A stretch of 64,000 nt of DNA from Pseudanabaena mucicola FACHB-723 (GCF_014696385.1 NZ_JACJQB010000001.1:186001-250000), one strand, 5' to 3'. Positions 35,523 to 45,590 are shown, counted from the first letter of the stretch. The notes: generated by a model not told the origin, from the sequence alone. A program made the numbers and translations.

Positions 35523-37577
35523 CTAAGTACTAATTAGTTCATCTTTGTTCATCTTTTGGTAGAGATCCATTATGAGATCTGCAATTGGAAACTTGTTGTA
35601 GTCAATATTTTCTCCAGTCATAAGCTTAACAGTCTCATACAGACGTTTTTGTAAAGGTTGGGGTACATTTTGTTTCTCAAACTCTTGGTATATGTAGTCA
35701 ATATAAGAGAGATTAGTATCGTTATAGTTAATTCGCATACGGAGCTTTTTCTTTTCATCATCAGAAGGTACATCGACTGAAAGAAATCCCTTGGAATTTA
35801 TAGTCTCTAGACATTCTTCAATACATTGAAGAAGATTAGGCTCATTTAGTTCACCAGAAACAAGCAAATATGACTGAATAAATGAGCGTGTAAGCATCAT
35901 GTAAAGAGAGTTTCGGTAATTTAGAGCGCTCATGATTTTGCCTGTTACACAAATAACGAACGGAAACTCTAGCCCTTTGACATTGTTACGATTACTAATA
36001 AATATTGCATCCTGTGAAGCTTGTTTTGTCTCGTAGGCTTTATTAACTTTCCAGCCAAGAGATTCTGGGATGGCACGCTCTAAATAATCTGCTGTTGCAT
36101 AAGTTTGCGAACCTGAATTAATAAAGATGATTCCAATATCACTTGGTAATACTGTTGGATGAGATTGTTTAATCTCATTTAAGATTCTGATTATGGCTAC
36201 AACTTCATTTTCGTTATCGCTTACCCCAGTTTTTACAATTGAAACACTTGGAATCCCTTCTTGCTTAAGGTCTTCAAATCTGCTCAAAGGCTCTCTAGTT
36301 AATGTGATCTGAGTATGTTCTTGATTATAATCAACAAGATAGCCACAGGCAGTCCACTCATTTTCTTCTAACCATCTAATTGGTGGAGACTCAAATAGAC
36401 CCATCCCAATTGCATGAGCAAACATAAGTGTTCTAGGATCTGTTCTGTAACATTTACTTAGAAGATAATCTGGGTCAATATCTGAAATAATTACGACATC
36501 AAAAATACTTTGAAAAATATCACCAGCTATATAGACAGATTTTTTTGTTACCATTTCGCATAGGTCAAAGAATGATTCGGGAAAATCTTGACTTTCATCA
36601 ATTAACATATAGTCAAAGGCATAACCAAATTCACTTAACTTATGCTCAGTCAACTGAGATATAGCTTGCTTACAGACGTAATCAAATGGCTGAGTTCTCG
36701 ACCAAGGCAGAAACGTTATCCCATAGTACTTACAAATATAACTGTATGTTCCTGAATTTGCTTGAGCGTGAGATCCCCATGCATGAACGCACCACAATCT
36801 TTTTTCCCATTGGATTTGCTCTTCAACCTTCATAAAATCGAAGAAGTCAGGTATGCGAATACGAAGTTTGTCGGCTAGTATTTTATTGTGACAAGTAAAA
36901 ATAATTCTATTTTCTTTACTTGATGTGTATAACTCCCGAAGCTTATGAAGTAATAGCTCCGTCTTTCCAGTTCCCGAAAGTCCTTGAATCAAAATCCTTT
37001 TTTTGTTTGGTTTTGTATAGATAAAGCGTGTCTGTTCACCATCAAAGAGGACTATTTTTTGTTTAATCTTATCAAGAATATTATCAGGGATATTTGCTTT
37101 TACTTTCTCTACATCATTGATGCTTCCAGTTAAAAGAGATATTAGAAGTTCAATGCTTCGCTTTTGCTTACTATCTATAACAGAATTCTCAGCAATAAAC
37201 ATATCGAGATCAAGCATTTCATCCGTATAATCATGTTCTGCAATAAGATTCTCTTTCCAATATCTAGCCCTTCCGATAATATCTTTGTATCTGTACTTAT
37301 CTGCAATTGCGGCAAGATCTTCAAGGAAATCTTCACAAAATTCTTCAAATGAACTATTTGGTGAACCGAAGTTAATCAAGAGTATCTTGGTACTTGGCGT
37401 TAAAACTATTAAGTGGTTTGTGTCTTTATAAGAGTATTTACTATCACCCAAAGGTCTATCAATAACGTAGAATTGTTTCTTGCGAGTTTCTGCGTAATCC
37501 TCAACTTCATTTATGAAATCTGAATTAGATGAGTTCTTTTCAGCTTGCAAAAAGAAATAGCTGTTTCTTTTATTCAT
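35523..37577 (-). CDS. SF1 (UvrD/Rep-like) helicase-type ATPase
   Basis: A 684-residue protein. After an N-terminal region of about 190 residues of unknown fold come the SF1 motifs: I GLSGTGKTE (Lys205), II IDESQD (327-331), III AGDIFQSI, IV CYRTDPRT, V KGLEFPFV and VI YMMLTRS. The last 110 residues are helical. The motifs predict ATP-driven translocation on nucleic acid. The N-terminal region could be a nuclease or sensor, but no PD-(D/E)XK pattern is clear. The gene lacks HIP1 sites and is A/T-rich, which suggests recent acquisition. It forms an operon with the 205-residue gene. Confidence 0.75.
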   Translation of the reverse strand: MNKRNSYFFLQAEKNSSNSDFINEVEDYAETRKKQFYVIDRPLGDSKYSYKDTNHLIVLTPSTKILLINFGSPNSSFEEFCEDFLEDLAAIADKYRYKDIIGRARYWKENLIAEHDYTDEMLDLDMFIAENSVIDSKQKRSIELLISLLTGSINDVEKVKANIPDNILDKIKQKIVLFDGEQTRFIYTKPNKKRILIQGLSGTGKTELLLHKLRELYTSSKENRIIFTCHNKILADKLRIRIPDFFDFMKVEEQIQWEKRLWCVHAWGSHAQANSGTYSYICKYYGITFLPWSRTQPFDYVCKQAISQLTEHKLSEFGYAFDYMLIDESQDFPESFFDLCEMVTKKSVYIAGDIFQSIFDVVIISDIDPDYLLSKCYRTDPRTLMFAHAIGMGLFESPPIRWLEENEWTACGYLVDYNQEHTQITLTREPLSRFEDLKQEGIPSVSIVKTGVSDNENEVVAIIRILNEIKQSHPTVLPSDIGIIFINSGSQTYATADYLERAIPESLGWKVNKAYETKQASQDAIFISNRNNVKGLEFPFVICVTGKIMSALNYRNSLYMMLTRSFIQSYLLVSGELNEPNLLQCIEECLETINSKGFLSVDVPSDDEKKKLRMRINYNDTNLSYIDYIYQEFEKQNVPQPLQKRLYETVKLMTGENIDYNKFPIADLIMDLYQKMNKDELIST

Positions 37578-37675
37578 AGTCTTTATTACCAGTAATTATA
37601 TTTTGATTAAAAGCCAGTTTAGTTAGTAGATATTTTAGCAACTATAGTCAAGTGATGGCTATCATCAAAAAACAA

Positions 37676-37999
37676 CTAAGCAACTTTAGCTAAACCTCTT
37701 GTTTGGATTTTAATAGAAGCACTTTCTAAACTGCTAAAAGTAAACTCAGTCCTAAATCCGAGCTTATCTAACATTGAAAAAAGCATATCCAAAGTAAATT
37801 TATCAATTTTTCCATTCACAATATCAGATACACGCGGCTGAGTAACCGCTAACCTTTCAGCCGCTTCCTTTTGAGTCCAACCTTTATTTTCAATTATGTC
37901 TCGAATCATGATCGTCAAGTCAGCCTTCAAAACTGACTTACTAGCGACTTCAGGCTCCTCGATCGCATGAAACGGACTTTCGTAAAACTTGATCGACAT
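37676..37999 (-). CDS. XRE-family regulator, HigA-like antitoxin without an adjacent toxin
   Basis: A 107-residue protein with a central helix-turn-helix (ENKGWTQKEAAERLAVTQPRVSDIVNGKIDKFTLDML). The pattern matches COG5606-type XRE antitoxins, which normally follow a Gp49/HigB-like toxin gene. The bases upstream on its strand (38000-38262) hold no such gene, so it appears to be an orphan. It could regulate itself or the neighbouring accessory genes. Confidence 0.8.
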   Translation of the reverse strand: MSIKFYESPFHAIEEPEVASKSVLKADLTIMIRDIIENKGWTQKEAAERLAVTQPRVSDIVNGKIDKFTLDMLFSMLDKLGFRTEFTFSSLESASIKIQTRGLAKVA

Positions 38000-38304
38000 A
38001 GTTTTGAATTACATATACCTAAAATACTAGTAAATTATATAAAATTTTATATAATAAGTCAAATATAGATTTAGCGATCGCCTGTGCACTTAACCATGAA
38101 ATGGCGGGGCGATCGCTAACTAAACACCATCTAAACGCTATCTAAACAGCGCAATCTCGAAAGTGTTTAAAACCTATGCTTAAGTAAGCACAAGGATTCT
38201 AAACAAAAAGATATACCTTGTCAGAGTAGAGAAATAGGTTGATGATTTGACTATCACAGCAATTGCTTGATACTTCATCGACTCAAAAGGAAGCAGAAAT
38301 TTCC
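38000..38304 (+). promoter_or_regulatory. kdp promoter region
   Basis: About 300 bases between the XRE gene and kdpA. It contains three CTAAAC boxes at an 11-base period (38120-38147), an A/T-rich stretch near 38030-38065 and a small hairpin near 38177 (TGCTTA-AG-TAAGCA). No c-di-AMP riboswitch core could be recognised. Confidence 0.55.
38120..38147 (+). promoter_or_regulatory. Three direct CTAAAC repeats, 11-bp period
   Basis: CTAAAC occurs at 38120, 38131 and 38142, exactly 11 bases apart, and the last two share ATCTAAAC. Direct repeats of this spacing are the usual binding site of OmpR/PhoB-family regulators, such as cyanobacterial Pho boxes. It lies about 158-185 bases before the kdpA start. 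Confidence 0.6.
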
Positions 38305-40002
38305 ATGCTACAAGGATGGATTCAGATAGGAATTACGCTGGTGCTGATTGTAGCGATCGCCCCGATTTTTGGGCGCTACATCGCAAGGGTTTTCTTAGGA
38401 CAAAAGACTTTACTGGATAGAGCTTTGAACCCACTGGAGAGTTTGATATTTACTCTTAGTGGAGTTAATTCTCAAACGCAAATGACAGGTTGGCAATATG
38501 CCCGTTCGATTTTGTATAGCAATTTAGTAATGGCAATCATGCTATTCCTGATGCTCATGTTTCAGGGAGCCTTACCGCTAAATCCGACAGGCTTGAGCGC
38601 TCCTAGTTGGGATCTCGCTTTGCATACGACGATTTCCTTTATTACCAATACCAATCAACAACATTATTCTGGTGAAACTACCCTTAGCTACTTTACCCAG
38701 ATGCTAGGTTTAGGATTTCTATTTTTCACCTCGGCGGGAACTGGAATTGCGGTAGCGATCGCCTTTATTCGAGGTTTAACTGGGCGATCGCTTGGTAATT
38801 TCTATAGAGATTTAACTCAGGCGATTACGAGAATCCTATTACCAATTAGCATTGTTGGAGCAATAATTTTTATCGCCGCAGGTGTTCCTGAAACCTTGTC
38901 AGCGCCTGTAATTGTTCCAACTTTAGAAGATGCAAATATCAGTCAGGCGATCGCGATCGGTCCAGTGGCGCATTTTGAGATCATTAAGCAACTCGGCGAA
39001 AATGGCGGTGGTTTTTTTGGTTCTAATTCTGCCCATCCCTTTGAGAATCCCAATGGCTTCACAAATCTGATTCAGATTTTGACAATGATTTCCATACCTA
39101 CAGCGTTGATTTTTGCCTATGGCGAAATTGCCAATAGTCGCAAGCAAGCATGGCTGATATTTGGCATGGTGTTCACTCTTTATGTCATTTTTATTGCTGT
39201 AGCTGCCATTGGCGAATATCAGGGCAATCCTTTAGTAAATGCAGTATTAGGTTCGCAAAGTCCCAATCTAGAAGGAAAAGAAGTTCGCTTTGGTTGGGCG
39301 CAATCGGCATTATTTACGGTGACGACAACGGGAACGATGACTGGTGCGGTTAACTCAATGCATGATTCCCTAATGCCAAGCGGCGGCTTTATAACTTTAT
39401 CGAATATGTTTCTACAAATTATATGGGGTGGGCAAGGAACGGGAACTGCTTATCTATTTGCCTATTCGATTTTGGCAGTATTTGTGACTGGCTTAATGGT
39501 GGGTCGAACTCCCGAATTTCTAGGGCGCAAGATTGAGAAGAATGAAGTGGTTTTGACGAGTTTTTTGATTTTGTTAATCCATCCTATTTTTATTCTCATT
39601 CCCAGTGCGATCGCCTTAGCATTTCCTGATCAGTTAGCTGGAATTAGCAATTCAGGATTTCATGGACTCTCACAGGTGGTTTATGAATATGCTTCGGCAG
39701 CCGCAAATAATGGCTCTGGATTTGAAGGACTAGCGGATAATACGCTCTGGTGGAATCTCAGCACTTCCGTTAGTTTGTTGGGTGGGCGTTATATTCCTTT
39801 AATTGCTTTATTGCTGTTAGCCGATGGCATATCGCGTAAGCAACCTGTGGCGATGACAACAGGAACATTGCGTACCGATACTGTTCTTTTTACGAGCGTT
39901 ACCGCAGGCGTGATTTTAATTATGGGTGCATTGACTTTCTTTCCTGTATTGGCTCTTGGTTCAGTAGCTGAAGCTTTTTTGATTGCTAGAGGTGGCGTAT
40001 GA
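38305..40002 (+). CDS. kdpA: Potassium-transporting ATPase subunit A
   Basis: A 565-residue channel-like subunit from the ATG at 38305 (579 from 38263). It has about ten membrane helices and the four selectivity-loop repeats typical of KdpA (for example [56 protein letters not shown]). It binds and passes potassium in the KdpFABC complex. It overlaps kdpB by 4 bases. Confidence 0.95.
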   Translation: MLQGWIQIGITLVLIVAIAPIFGRYIARVFLGQKTLLDRALNPLESLIFTLSGVNSQTQMTGWQYARSILYSNLVMAIMLFLMLMFQGALPLNPTGLSAPSWDLALHTTISFITNTNQQHYSGETTLSYFTQMLGLGFLFFTSAGTGIAVAIAFIRGLTGRSLGNFYRDLTQAITRILLPISIVGAIIFIAAGVPETLSAPVIVPTLEDANISQAIAIGPVAHFEIIKQLGENGGGFFGSNSAHPFENPNGFTNLIQILTMISIPTALIFAYGEIANSRKQAWLIFGMVFTLYVIFIAVAAIGEYQGNPLVNAVLGSQSPNLEGKEVRFGWAQSALFTVTTTGTMTGAVNSMHDSLMPSGGFITLSNMFLQIIWGGQGTGTAYLFAYSILAVFVTGLMVGRTPEFLGRKIEKNEVVLTSFLILLIHPIFILIPSAIALAFPDQLAGISNSGFHGLSQVVYEYASAAANNGSGFEGLADNTLWWNLSTSVSLLGGRYIPLIALLLLADGISRKQPVAMTTGTLRTDTVLFTSVTAGVILIMGALTFFPVLALGSVAEAFLIARGGV

Positions 40003-42080
40003 ATAATTCAACCAAATCGATGCCTAGCGGCACTCGCGACTCGCGTAAACATACGCCCAAAGCCTCAATGGTGGGACTTTATCAACGTGCTGTTCGTGAT
40101 GCTTTCCGTAAACTTAATCCCAAGATTGCGGTGCGAAATCCTGTCATGTTTATGGTTTGGGTCGGTACAATTGTGACTTTGCTAGTTACAATCGATCCCA
40201 ATCTCTTTGGAACAGTTAAAGGCGACCCCACTCAGGAGCGAATTCTCAACGGCTCAATTACGATAATTCTCTTCTTTACGGTAGTATTTGCCAACTTTGC
40301 TGAGGCGATCGCTGAGGGACGAGGTAAAGCGCAAGCCGACTCATTACGCACAACGCGATCGGACACGATCGCTCGTAAAATGCTTCCCGATGGCACAATT
40401 CAGCCAACTAGTTCTACAGAATTGCGGCGTGGTGACTTAATCAAAGTAGCGATCGGGGAAATGATTCCTGCCGATGGTGAGGTGATTGGGGGACTAGCCT
40501 CAGTCGATGAGTCCGCGATCACAGGCGAATCGGCTCCCGTTCTCAAGCAAGCTGGTACAGATATTTCCAGTTCAGTTACAGGCGGTACGCGCGTAGTTTC
40601 CGATGAATTAACAATCAAGATTTCGGCTGACCCCGGACAGGGGTTCATCGATCGCATGATTGCCCTAGTTGAAGGAGCCGAGCGCTCTAAAACACCGAAT
40701 GAAATTGCATTGACGGTGCTGCTGACGGTGCTAACTCAGGTATTCTTAATTGTCGTCGCCACAATTACGCCGATCGCTAATTATGTAAATACACCCACCA
40801 CGATCGCAATTTTAGTTTCTCTATTGGTTGCCCTGATTCCTACCACGATTGGCGGATTGCTCAGCGCGATCGGTATTGCAGGCATGGATCGTGTCGCTCA
40901 GTTTAATGTAATCGCCACATCAGGTCGCGCCGTTGAGGCTTGCGGTGATATCAATACTCTGGTGTTAGACAAAACTGGCACAATCACGCTGGGCAATCGC
41001 CTCGCTGATGAATTTATCCCTGCGAATGGACATACTCTGGCGGAAGTTGCCACGGTTGCTCTTGCTGCAAGCATTTTTGATGAAACTCCAGAAGGTCGTT
41101 CCATAGTTCAACTCGCGGAACAATCAGGAGCCGTTGTCAAATTTGATCGCAACCAAGCTAAAGGAGTAGATTTCTCAGCTCGAACTCGCATGAGTGGAAC
41201 GGATTTGCCCGAAAGTATCGAAGTTCGTAAAGGCGCAGTGGATGCGATTCGTGGCTTTGTGCGATCGCGTTCTGGAAATGTTCCAGAAGAATTTGAAGCA
41301 GCCTATGAGAAAGTCTCAAGACTGGGCGGCACACCTTTGGGAATCTGTCAGGGTGGCGATCTCTATGGTGTGATCTATCTCAAAGATATTGTCAAATCAG
41401 GACTGCGCGAACGTTTCGATCAACTACGACGCATGGGTGTCCGCACAATCATGCTCACAGGTGATAACCAGATTACAGCTTCGGTGATTGCCGAAGAAGC
41501 GGGAGTTGATGATTTCATCGCTGAAGCCACACCCGAAGACAAGATCGAAGTAATTCGTCGAGAACAGTCTCAGGGCAAGCTAGTTGCCATGACAGGTGAT
41601 GGAACCAATGACGCACCAGCCCTAGCCCAAGCAAATGTCGGTGTTGCCATGAACTCAGGTACACAGGCTGCCAAAGAAGCTGCAAATATGGTGGACTTGG
41701 ATAGCGATCCGACTAAGTTGATTGATCTTGTAGCGATCGGTAAACAATTACTGATCACTCGTGGCGCATTGACCACTTTCTCGATCGCCAATGATATCGC
41801 CAAATACTTCGCGATCATCCCCACCATCTTTGCCACCGCAGGGATTGGCACTCTAAATGTAATGGGTCTAAAAAGTCCCCAATCGGCAATTCTCTCGGCT
41901 CTAATTTACAATGCCTTAATTATTCCTGCCTTAATTCCCCTTGCGCTCAAAGGCGTAAAATTCCGACCTCTTACTGCCGATCAGCTATTACAGCGGAACA
42001 TTTTGCTGTATGGGCTAGGTGGTGTAATCGCTCCATTTATTGCCATCAAATTCATTGATATTCTCCTGCCAATTGCCTAA
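39999..42080 (+). CDS. kdpB: Potassium-transporting ATPase subunit B
   Basis: A 693-residue P-type ATPase. The phosphorylation motif is [11 protein letters not shown], and TGES (ITGESAPV) and [14 protein letters not shown] are intact. It hydrolyses ATP to drive potassium uptake through KdpA. It overlaps kdpA by 4 bases; the next gene begins 22 bases later. Confidence 0.96.
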   Translation: MNNSTKSMPSGTRDSRKHTPKASMVGLYQRAVRDAFRKLNPKIAVRNPVMFMVWVGTIVTLLVTIDPNLFGTVKGDPTQERILNGSITIILFFTVVFANFAEAIAEGRGKAQADSLRTTRSDTIARKMLPDGTIQPTSSTELRRGDLIKVAIGEMIPADGEVIGGLASVDESAITGESAPVLKQAGTDISSSVTGGTRVVSDELTIKISADPGQGFIDRMIALVEGAERSKTPNEIALTVLLTVLTQVFLIVVATITPIANYVNTPTTIAILVSLLVALIPTTIGGLLSAIGIAGMDRVAQFNVIATSGRAVEACGDINTLVLDKTGTITLGNRLADEFIPANGHTLAEVATVALAASIFDETPEGRSIVQLAEQSGAVVKFDRNQAKGVDFSARTRMSGTDLPESIEVRKGAVDAIRGFVRSRSGNVPEEFEAAYEKVSRLGGTPLGICQGGDLYGVIYLKDIVKSGLRERFDQLRRMGVRTIMLTGDNQITASVIAEEAGVDDFIAEATPEDKIEVIRREQSQGKLVAMTGDGTNDAPALAQANVGVAMNSGTQAAKEAANMVDLDSDPTKLIDLVAIGKQLLITRGALTTFSIANDIAKYFAIIPTIFATAGIGTLNVMGLKSPQSAILSALIYNALIIPALIPLALKGVKFRPLTADQLLQRNILLYGLGGVIAPFIAIKFIDILLPIA

Positions 42081-42102
42081 TACAAAAAATGTCTCCACAA
42101 CT

Positions 42103-42366
42103 ATGAAAAAAACTACTTCCCACATTTCTCCAAGCTTCCCCATAGACGATCTTAGCGATCTCTGGCAACACTCTCTTAAACAGAAATATCCTATCTATCT
42201 GTTTCTAGCGATCTGCTTTAATCTCATCATTGCTCCTGCGGTCTATGCCGCCAATGCCGAAAGCTTCACTAAATTCCAAGCCTATGCTCTAGGACTTCTA
42301 GGAATTGTCACCTTTGCCTTCTCAATTTATCTATTTGTCGTCATGTTTCAGCCTGAGAAGTTTTAG
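42103..42366 (+). CDS. KdpF/KdpG-like small membrane subunit
   Basis: An 87-residue protein from the ATG at 42103; the frame is open from 42040, but that would overlap kdpB. It has two hydrophobic segments: YLFLAICFNLIIAPAVYAA, possibly a signal-like segment, and a C-terminal helix (AYALGLLGIVTFAFSIYLFVVMFQP) that matches the KdpF single helix. Cyanobacterial kdp operons carry such a longer protein at this place (kdpG in Anabaena). It probably stabilises the Kdp complex. Confidence 0.75.
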   Translation: MKKTTSHISPSFPIDDLSDLWQHSLKQKYPIYLFLAICFNLIIAPAVYAANAESFTKFQAYALGLLGIVTFAFSIYLFVVMFQPEKF

Positions 42367-42373
42367 TTTTGGG

Positions 42374-42492
42374 TTGTTAGCTGTTAGCGATTAGCTGTTA
42401 GCTAACAAACTTTAAAAAGCCAAAAGCTAAAAGCCAAAAGCTAAAAGCCAAAAGCCAATTACCAATCCCCAATTACCAATCCCCCAATTATG
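42374..42492 (+). repeat. Array of degenerate 7-base repeats between kdpF/G and kdpC
   Basis: The whole gap reads as 17 consecutive heptamers in one register. The first block is of the type NNNTTAG (TTGTTAG, CTGTTAG, CGATTAG, CTGTTAG). The second alternates AAAGCCA and AAAGCTA six times. The third alternates ATTACCA and ATCCCCA/C. The last heptamer runs into the kdpC ATG. Such short tandemly repeated heptamers (STRR) are known from cyanobacteria. Confidence 0.85.
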
Positions 42493-43080
42493 AACGAAAT
42501 CATTAAATCTATCCGCGTCACCATTGTCCTTTGGGTACTCGTTGCTGTGATCTATCCTTTAGGAATGCTAGCGATCGCACAGTTGCCATTCCTCTCATAT
42601 CAAGCCAATGGTAGCCTCATCCGCAATGCTCAAGAGCAAGTTATCGGTTCGTCTCTAATCGGACAACCATTTACAAGCGATCGCTATTTCCACAGCCGCC
42701 CCAGTACTACCAACTACAGCACCGCTGATCCGAAAGCAGATACAGCGAATATTCTCAAAACAGGTGTTTCAGGTGCAAGCAATCTCGCGCCAAGCAATCC
42801 TGACTTGCTAAAGAGAATTAAAACGGATATATCTAAACTCCAACAATCAGGAATCTCTCCAACTGCTGATTTGGTCTATACTTCTGGCTCTAGTCTTGAC
42901 CCCCACATCACTCCTGAGTCTGCAAAGGCGCAAATTACCAGAATTGCTCAAGTCCGTAAACTTGAACCTAGCCAACTCGAGCAGCTAATCGATCAAAATA
43001 GCGATCGCCGTTTTCTCGGTATATTTGGTGAAGATGGTGTGAATGTTTTAAAGCTTAACTTGGCTTTAGATTCTTTATGA
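42490..43080 (+). CDS. kdpC: Potassium-transporting ATPase subunit C
   Basis: A 196-residue protein with one N-terminal membrane helix and the KdpC signatures GSSLIGQPFTSDRYFHSRPS and SGSSLDPHITPESA. It ends with DRRFLGIFGEDGVNVLKLN. It raises the ATP affinity of KdpB. Its TGA overlaps the ATG of the kdpD-like gene by 4 bases. The start lies at the end of a heptamer-repeat array, so no clear ribosome-binding site is seen. Confidence 0.94.
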   Translation: MNEIIKSIRVTIVLWVLVAVIYPLGMLAIAQLPFLSYQANGSLIRNAQEQVIGSSLIGQPFTSDRYFHSRPSTTNYSTADPKADTANILKTGVSGASNLAPSNPDLLKRIKTDISKLQQSGISPTADLVYTSGSSLDPHITPESAKAQITRIAQVRKLEPSQLEQLIDQNSDRRFLGIFGEDGVNVLKLNLALDSL

Positions 43081-44177
43081 TTAAAACCCATCGGCGCGGC
43101 AAACATAAGATATTCATTGGCATGAGTCCGGGGGTAGGCAAGACCTATCGAATGCTGGAGGAAGGGCATCGTTTAAAAGCTGAAGGTATTGATGTGGTAA
43201 TTGGTTTACTCGAAACCCACAATCGGGCTGAAACTGCGGAAAAAGCTCAAGGTTTAGAGCTAATTCCCCGTCAACAGATTAATTGGGAATCAGTATCGCT
43301 CACAGAAATGGATACCGATGCAATCCTGAAGCGGCAACCACAACTCGCTCTAGTCGATGAACTAGCCCATACTAATGTCCCCAATACCGATCGCGAAAAG
43401 CGCTATCAGGATGTAGAGGTTCTACTCGAAGCAGGAATTGATGTCTATTCCACTGTAAATATTCAACATATTGAGAGCTTAAATGATACGGTCGCCAAGA
43501 TTACAGGGGTGATCGTGCGCGAGCGCATCCCCGATCGCATTTTAGAAGATGCTGATGAAGTGGTGGTGGTTGATGTTACGCCTGAAACCCTTCAGGAACG
43601 GTTACGGGAAGGTAAAATCTACGCGCCTGAAAAAATCGATCAATCGCTAAACAACTTTTTTCAGCGTCGCCATTTAATTGCTCTAAGAGAACTAGCACTA
43701 AGGGAAATTGCTGACAATATCGAAGATGATCTAGAAGCTCACGATCAGTCAGGTTCGGCAACGAACCTCGTTTGTAATATTCACGAAAGGATTTTAGTCT
43801 GCGTTTCCACTTATCCCAATTCCCTTCAGTTGCTACGCAGGGGGGCAAGACTGGCTAATTATATGCACGCCCAGCTTTATATCTTATTTGTCGATGATCC
43901 CGATCGCTTTTTGACCAAAGCTGAAAGCTTACATATCGAGACTTGTGAACGTTTATGTAAAGAGTTTGACGGTACTTTTATTCGTGTGCGAGATAGCAAT
44001 GCTTTAAGAGCGATCGTGGAAACGGCTCAAAACTATCGGATTACCCAAATTGTGATGGGTGAAAGCCAAAAGTCACGCTGGCAGATTTTGTTTAAGGGAT
44101 CGCTGACGCAAAGGATTTTACGATTACTCAAAAATGTGGATATTCATATTATCTCAACGAGTAAAACGAAAGAATAA
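43077..44177 (+). CDS. kdpD: Short KdpD (sensor domain only)
   Basis: A 366-residue protein that equals only the cytoplasmic N-terminal part of KdpD. The KdpD domain at about 1-210 has Walker A GMSPGVGKTY and Walker-B-like LALVDELAHTNVPN. A universal-stress-like domain is at about 230-360. The membrane helices and the histidine kinase of full KdpD (about 890 residues) are absent. Short KdpD forms are known from cyanobacteria. No kdpE follows, so regulation must use a separate kinase and regulator. Confidence 0.9.
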   Translation: MIKTHRRGKHKIFIGMSPGVGKTYRMLEEGHRLKAEGIDVVIGLLETHNRAETAEKAQGLELIPRQQINWESVSLTEMDTDAILKRQPQLALVDELAHTNVPNTDREKRYQDVEVLLEAGIDVYSTVNIQHIESLNDTVAKITGVIVRERIPDRILEDADEVVVVDVTPETLQERLREGKIYAPEKIDQSLNNFFQRRHLIALRELALREIADNIEDDLEAHDQSGSATNLVCNIHERILVCVSTYPNSLQLLRRGARLANYMHAQLYILFVDDPDRFLTKAESLHIETCERLCKEFDGTFIRVRDSNALRAIVETAQNYRITQIVMGESQKSRWQILFKGSLTQRILRLLKNVDIHIISTSKTKE

Positions 44178-44194
44178 TAATCAAGACGGCAAAT

Positions 44195-44635
44195 TTACAA
44201 AAACCACCACATCAGCAAGACTCCCAAAATTGAGCCAGCCACAACCTGAGCGGGTGTATGTCCTAACAGTTCCTTGAGTGGATCATGCTCTTCTTCAAAA
44301 ACTTCCACCATGATTTGATTGAGAACCTTAGCTTGCTTACCTGCGGCGCGGCGGATACCTGCGGCATCGTACATCACGATAAAAGCAAACACGGTTGCGA
44401 TCGCAAATTGAGGCGTATCCCATCCTTGAGTGCGCCCAATACCTGTGGCTAGAGCCGAAACTAACGCTGAGTGAGAGCTAGGCATACCACCTGTTTCAAA
44501 TAGCACCTTAAATCTCACCTTACGAAACTGAGCTAACTCAATAAATAGCTTCAGAATTTGAGCAGTTAGGCTAGAACATAGCGCAATTAGCAGAACGTGG
44601 TTATCAAGGATTTCGCCAACAGGATGGAGGTTCAT
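44195..44635 (-). CDS. Divergent PAP2 family protein (DUF212)
   Basis: A 146-residue membrane protein with the DUF212 pattern: FKVLFETGGMPSSHSALVSALATGIG, VMYDAAGIRRAAGKQA and HTPAQVVAGSILGV. These correspond to the PAP2 phosphatase motifs. The family is found in plants and bacteria; the substrate is unknown. It lies 43 bases after crtE on the same strand, a neighbourhood common in cyanobacteria. Confidence 0.88.
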   Translation of the reverse strand: MNLHPVGEILDNHVLLIALCSSLTAQILKLFIELAQFRKVRFKVLFETGGMPSSHSALVSALATGIGRTQGWDTPQFAIATVFAFIVMYDAAGIRRAAGKQAKVLNQIMVEVFEEEHDPLKELLGHTPAQVVAGSILGVLLMWWFL

Positions 44636-44678
44636 ATCAATTGCAGGAAGTAGTTCAAGAGAGAGTTTAAGCGAGAAT

Positions 44679-45590
44679 TTAATTTTTGCGAGCAGTAATG
44701 TAATCCGCCAAAGCCATCAATGGCAAAGCTGCATCACCATAGCTAACCAGTTGAGCCTTAGCTTGCTCCACTAGTTCCTGAGCCTTTTGCTGAGAAGCTT
44801 CAATTCCCCACAGGCTAGGATAAGTAACTTTTTGGGCAGTTAAATCTTTGCCTGCGGTCTTACCAAGTTGCTCAGAAGTCGCTGTAATATCGAGGATATC
44901 ATCGATAATTTGGAAGGCTAAACCAATGTTATTAGCATAGGTGGAGAGCCGATTGATGTCAGTATCATTTGCACCAGCAAGTAATGCCCCACAGATCACA
45001 CAGGACTCCAACAGAGCAGCGGTCTTATGGATATGGATAAATGTGAGGGTTTCGGCAGTTACATCTTGCTTACCTTCACATTCGAGATCAACCACCTGAC
45101 CACCGACTAGCCCCGTTGCTGCCACAGCATGACCAAGATTGGCGATCGCTTTTAAAATCCTTTCTGCAGGTACACCTTGAGTCTGTTCTGCAATATATTC
45201 AAAGGCATAGGCGAGCAATGCGTCCCCCGCTAAAATCGCAATGTCATCGCCATAAACCTTGTGATTGGTGGGTCTACCTCTACGAAAGTCATCATTGTCC
45301 ATGGCGGGCAAATCATCATGGATGAGGGACATGGTATGTACCATTTCCATCGCACAGGCAGTGGGCATCGCGCTCGCAATTTCTCCTCCTAGCAATTCAC
45401 AGGCTGCAAGACAGAGAATCGGACGTAAGCGCTTCCCCCCAGCCATAAGTGAGTAACGCATAGATTCATAAATTTTTTCGGGATAGGTAACGGCGATGGA
45501 GGCATCAAGGGCCGCTTCTACCTCTTGTTTGCGATCGCGTAAATACTTATCTAAATTGAAAGCTACTGATTGGGACGATGTTGGACGCAT
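44679..45590 (-). CDS. crtE: Geranylgeranyl/farnesyl diphosphate synthase
   Basis: A 303-residue all-alpha trans-prenyltransferase. The first aspartate-rich motif is [15 protein letters not shown] and the second is [22 protein letters not shown] and the KTAALL region are present. It condenses isopentenyl diphosphate with allylic diphosphates to supply carotenoid, chlorophyll-phytyl and quinone chains. The chain length fits GGPP in cyanobacteria, but that is not certain. It lies 113 bases from folD on the same strand. Confidence 0.9.
   Translation of the reverse strand: MRPTSSQSVAFNLDKYLRDRKQEVEAALDASIAVTYPEKIYESMRYSLMAGGKRLRPILCLAACELLGGEIASAMPTACAMEMVHTMSLIHDDLPAMDNDDFRRGRPTNHKVYGDDIAILAGDALLAYAFEYIAEQTQGVPAERILKAIANLGHAVAATGLVGGQVVDLECEGKQDVTAETLTFIHIHKTAALLESCVICGALLAGANDTDINRLSTYANNIGLAFQIIDDILDITATSEQLGKTAGKDLTAQKVTYPSLWGIEASQQKAQELVEQAKAQLVSYGDAALPLMALADYITARKN

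Noticed and set aside
35523-37577. Gabija GajB assignment for the SF1 helicase
   Set aside because: The partner gene has no OLD-type ATPase/TOPRIM nuclease features, the helicase is longer than GajB and its N terminus is unassigned.
38000-38304. Cyclic di-AMP (ydaO-type) riboswitch before kdpA
   Set aside because: The conserved core sequences could not be recognised. The 11-base direct repeats are a better explanation for control.
42374-42492. Possible CRISPR array
   Set aside because: The units are 7 bases long with no spacers and no cas genes; they are short tandem heptamers.
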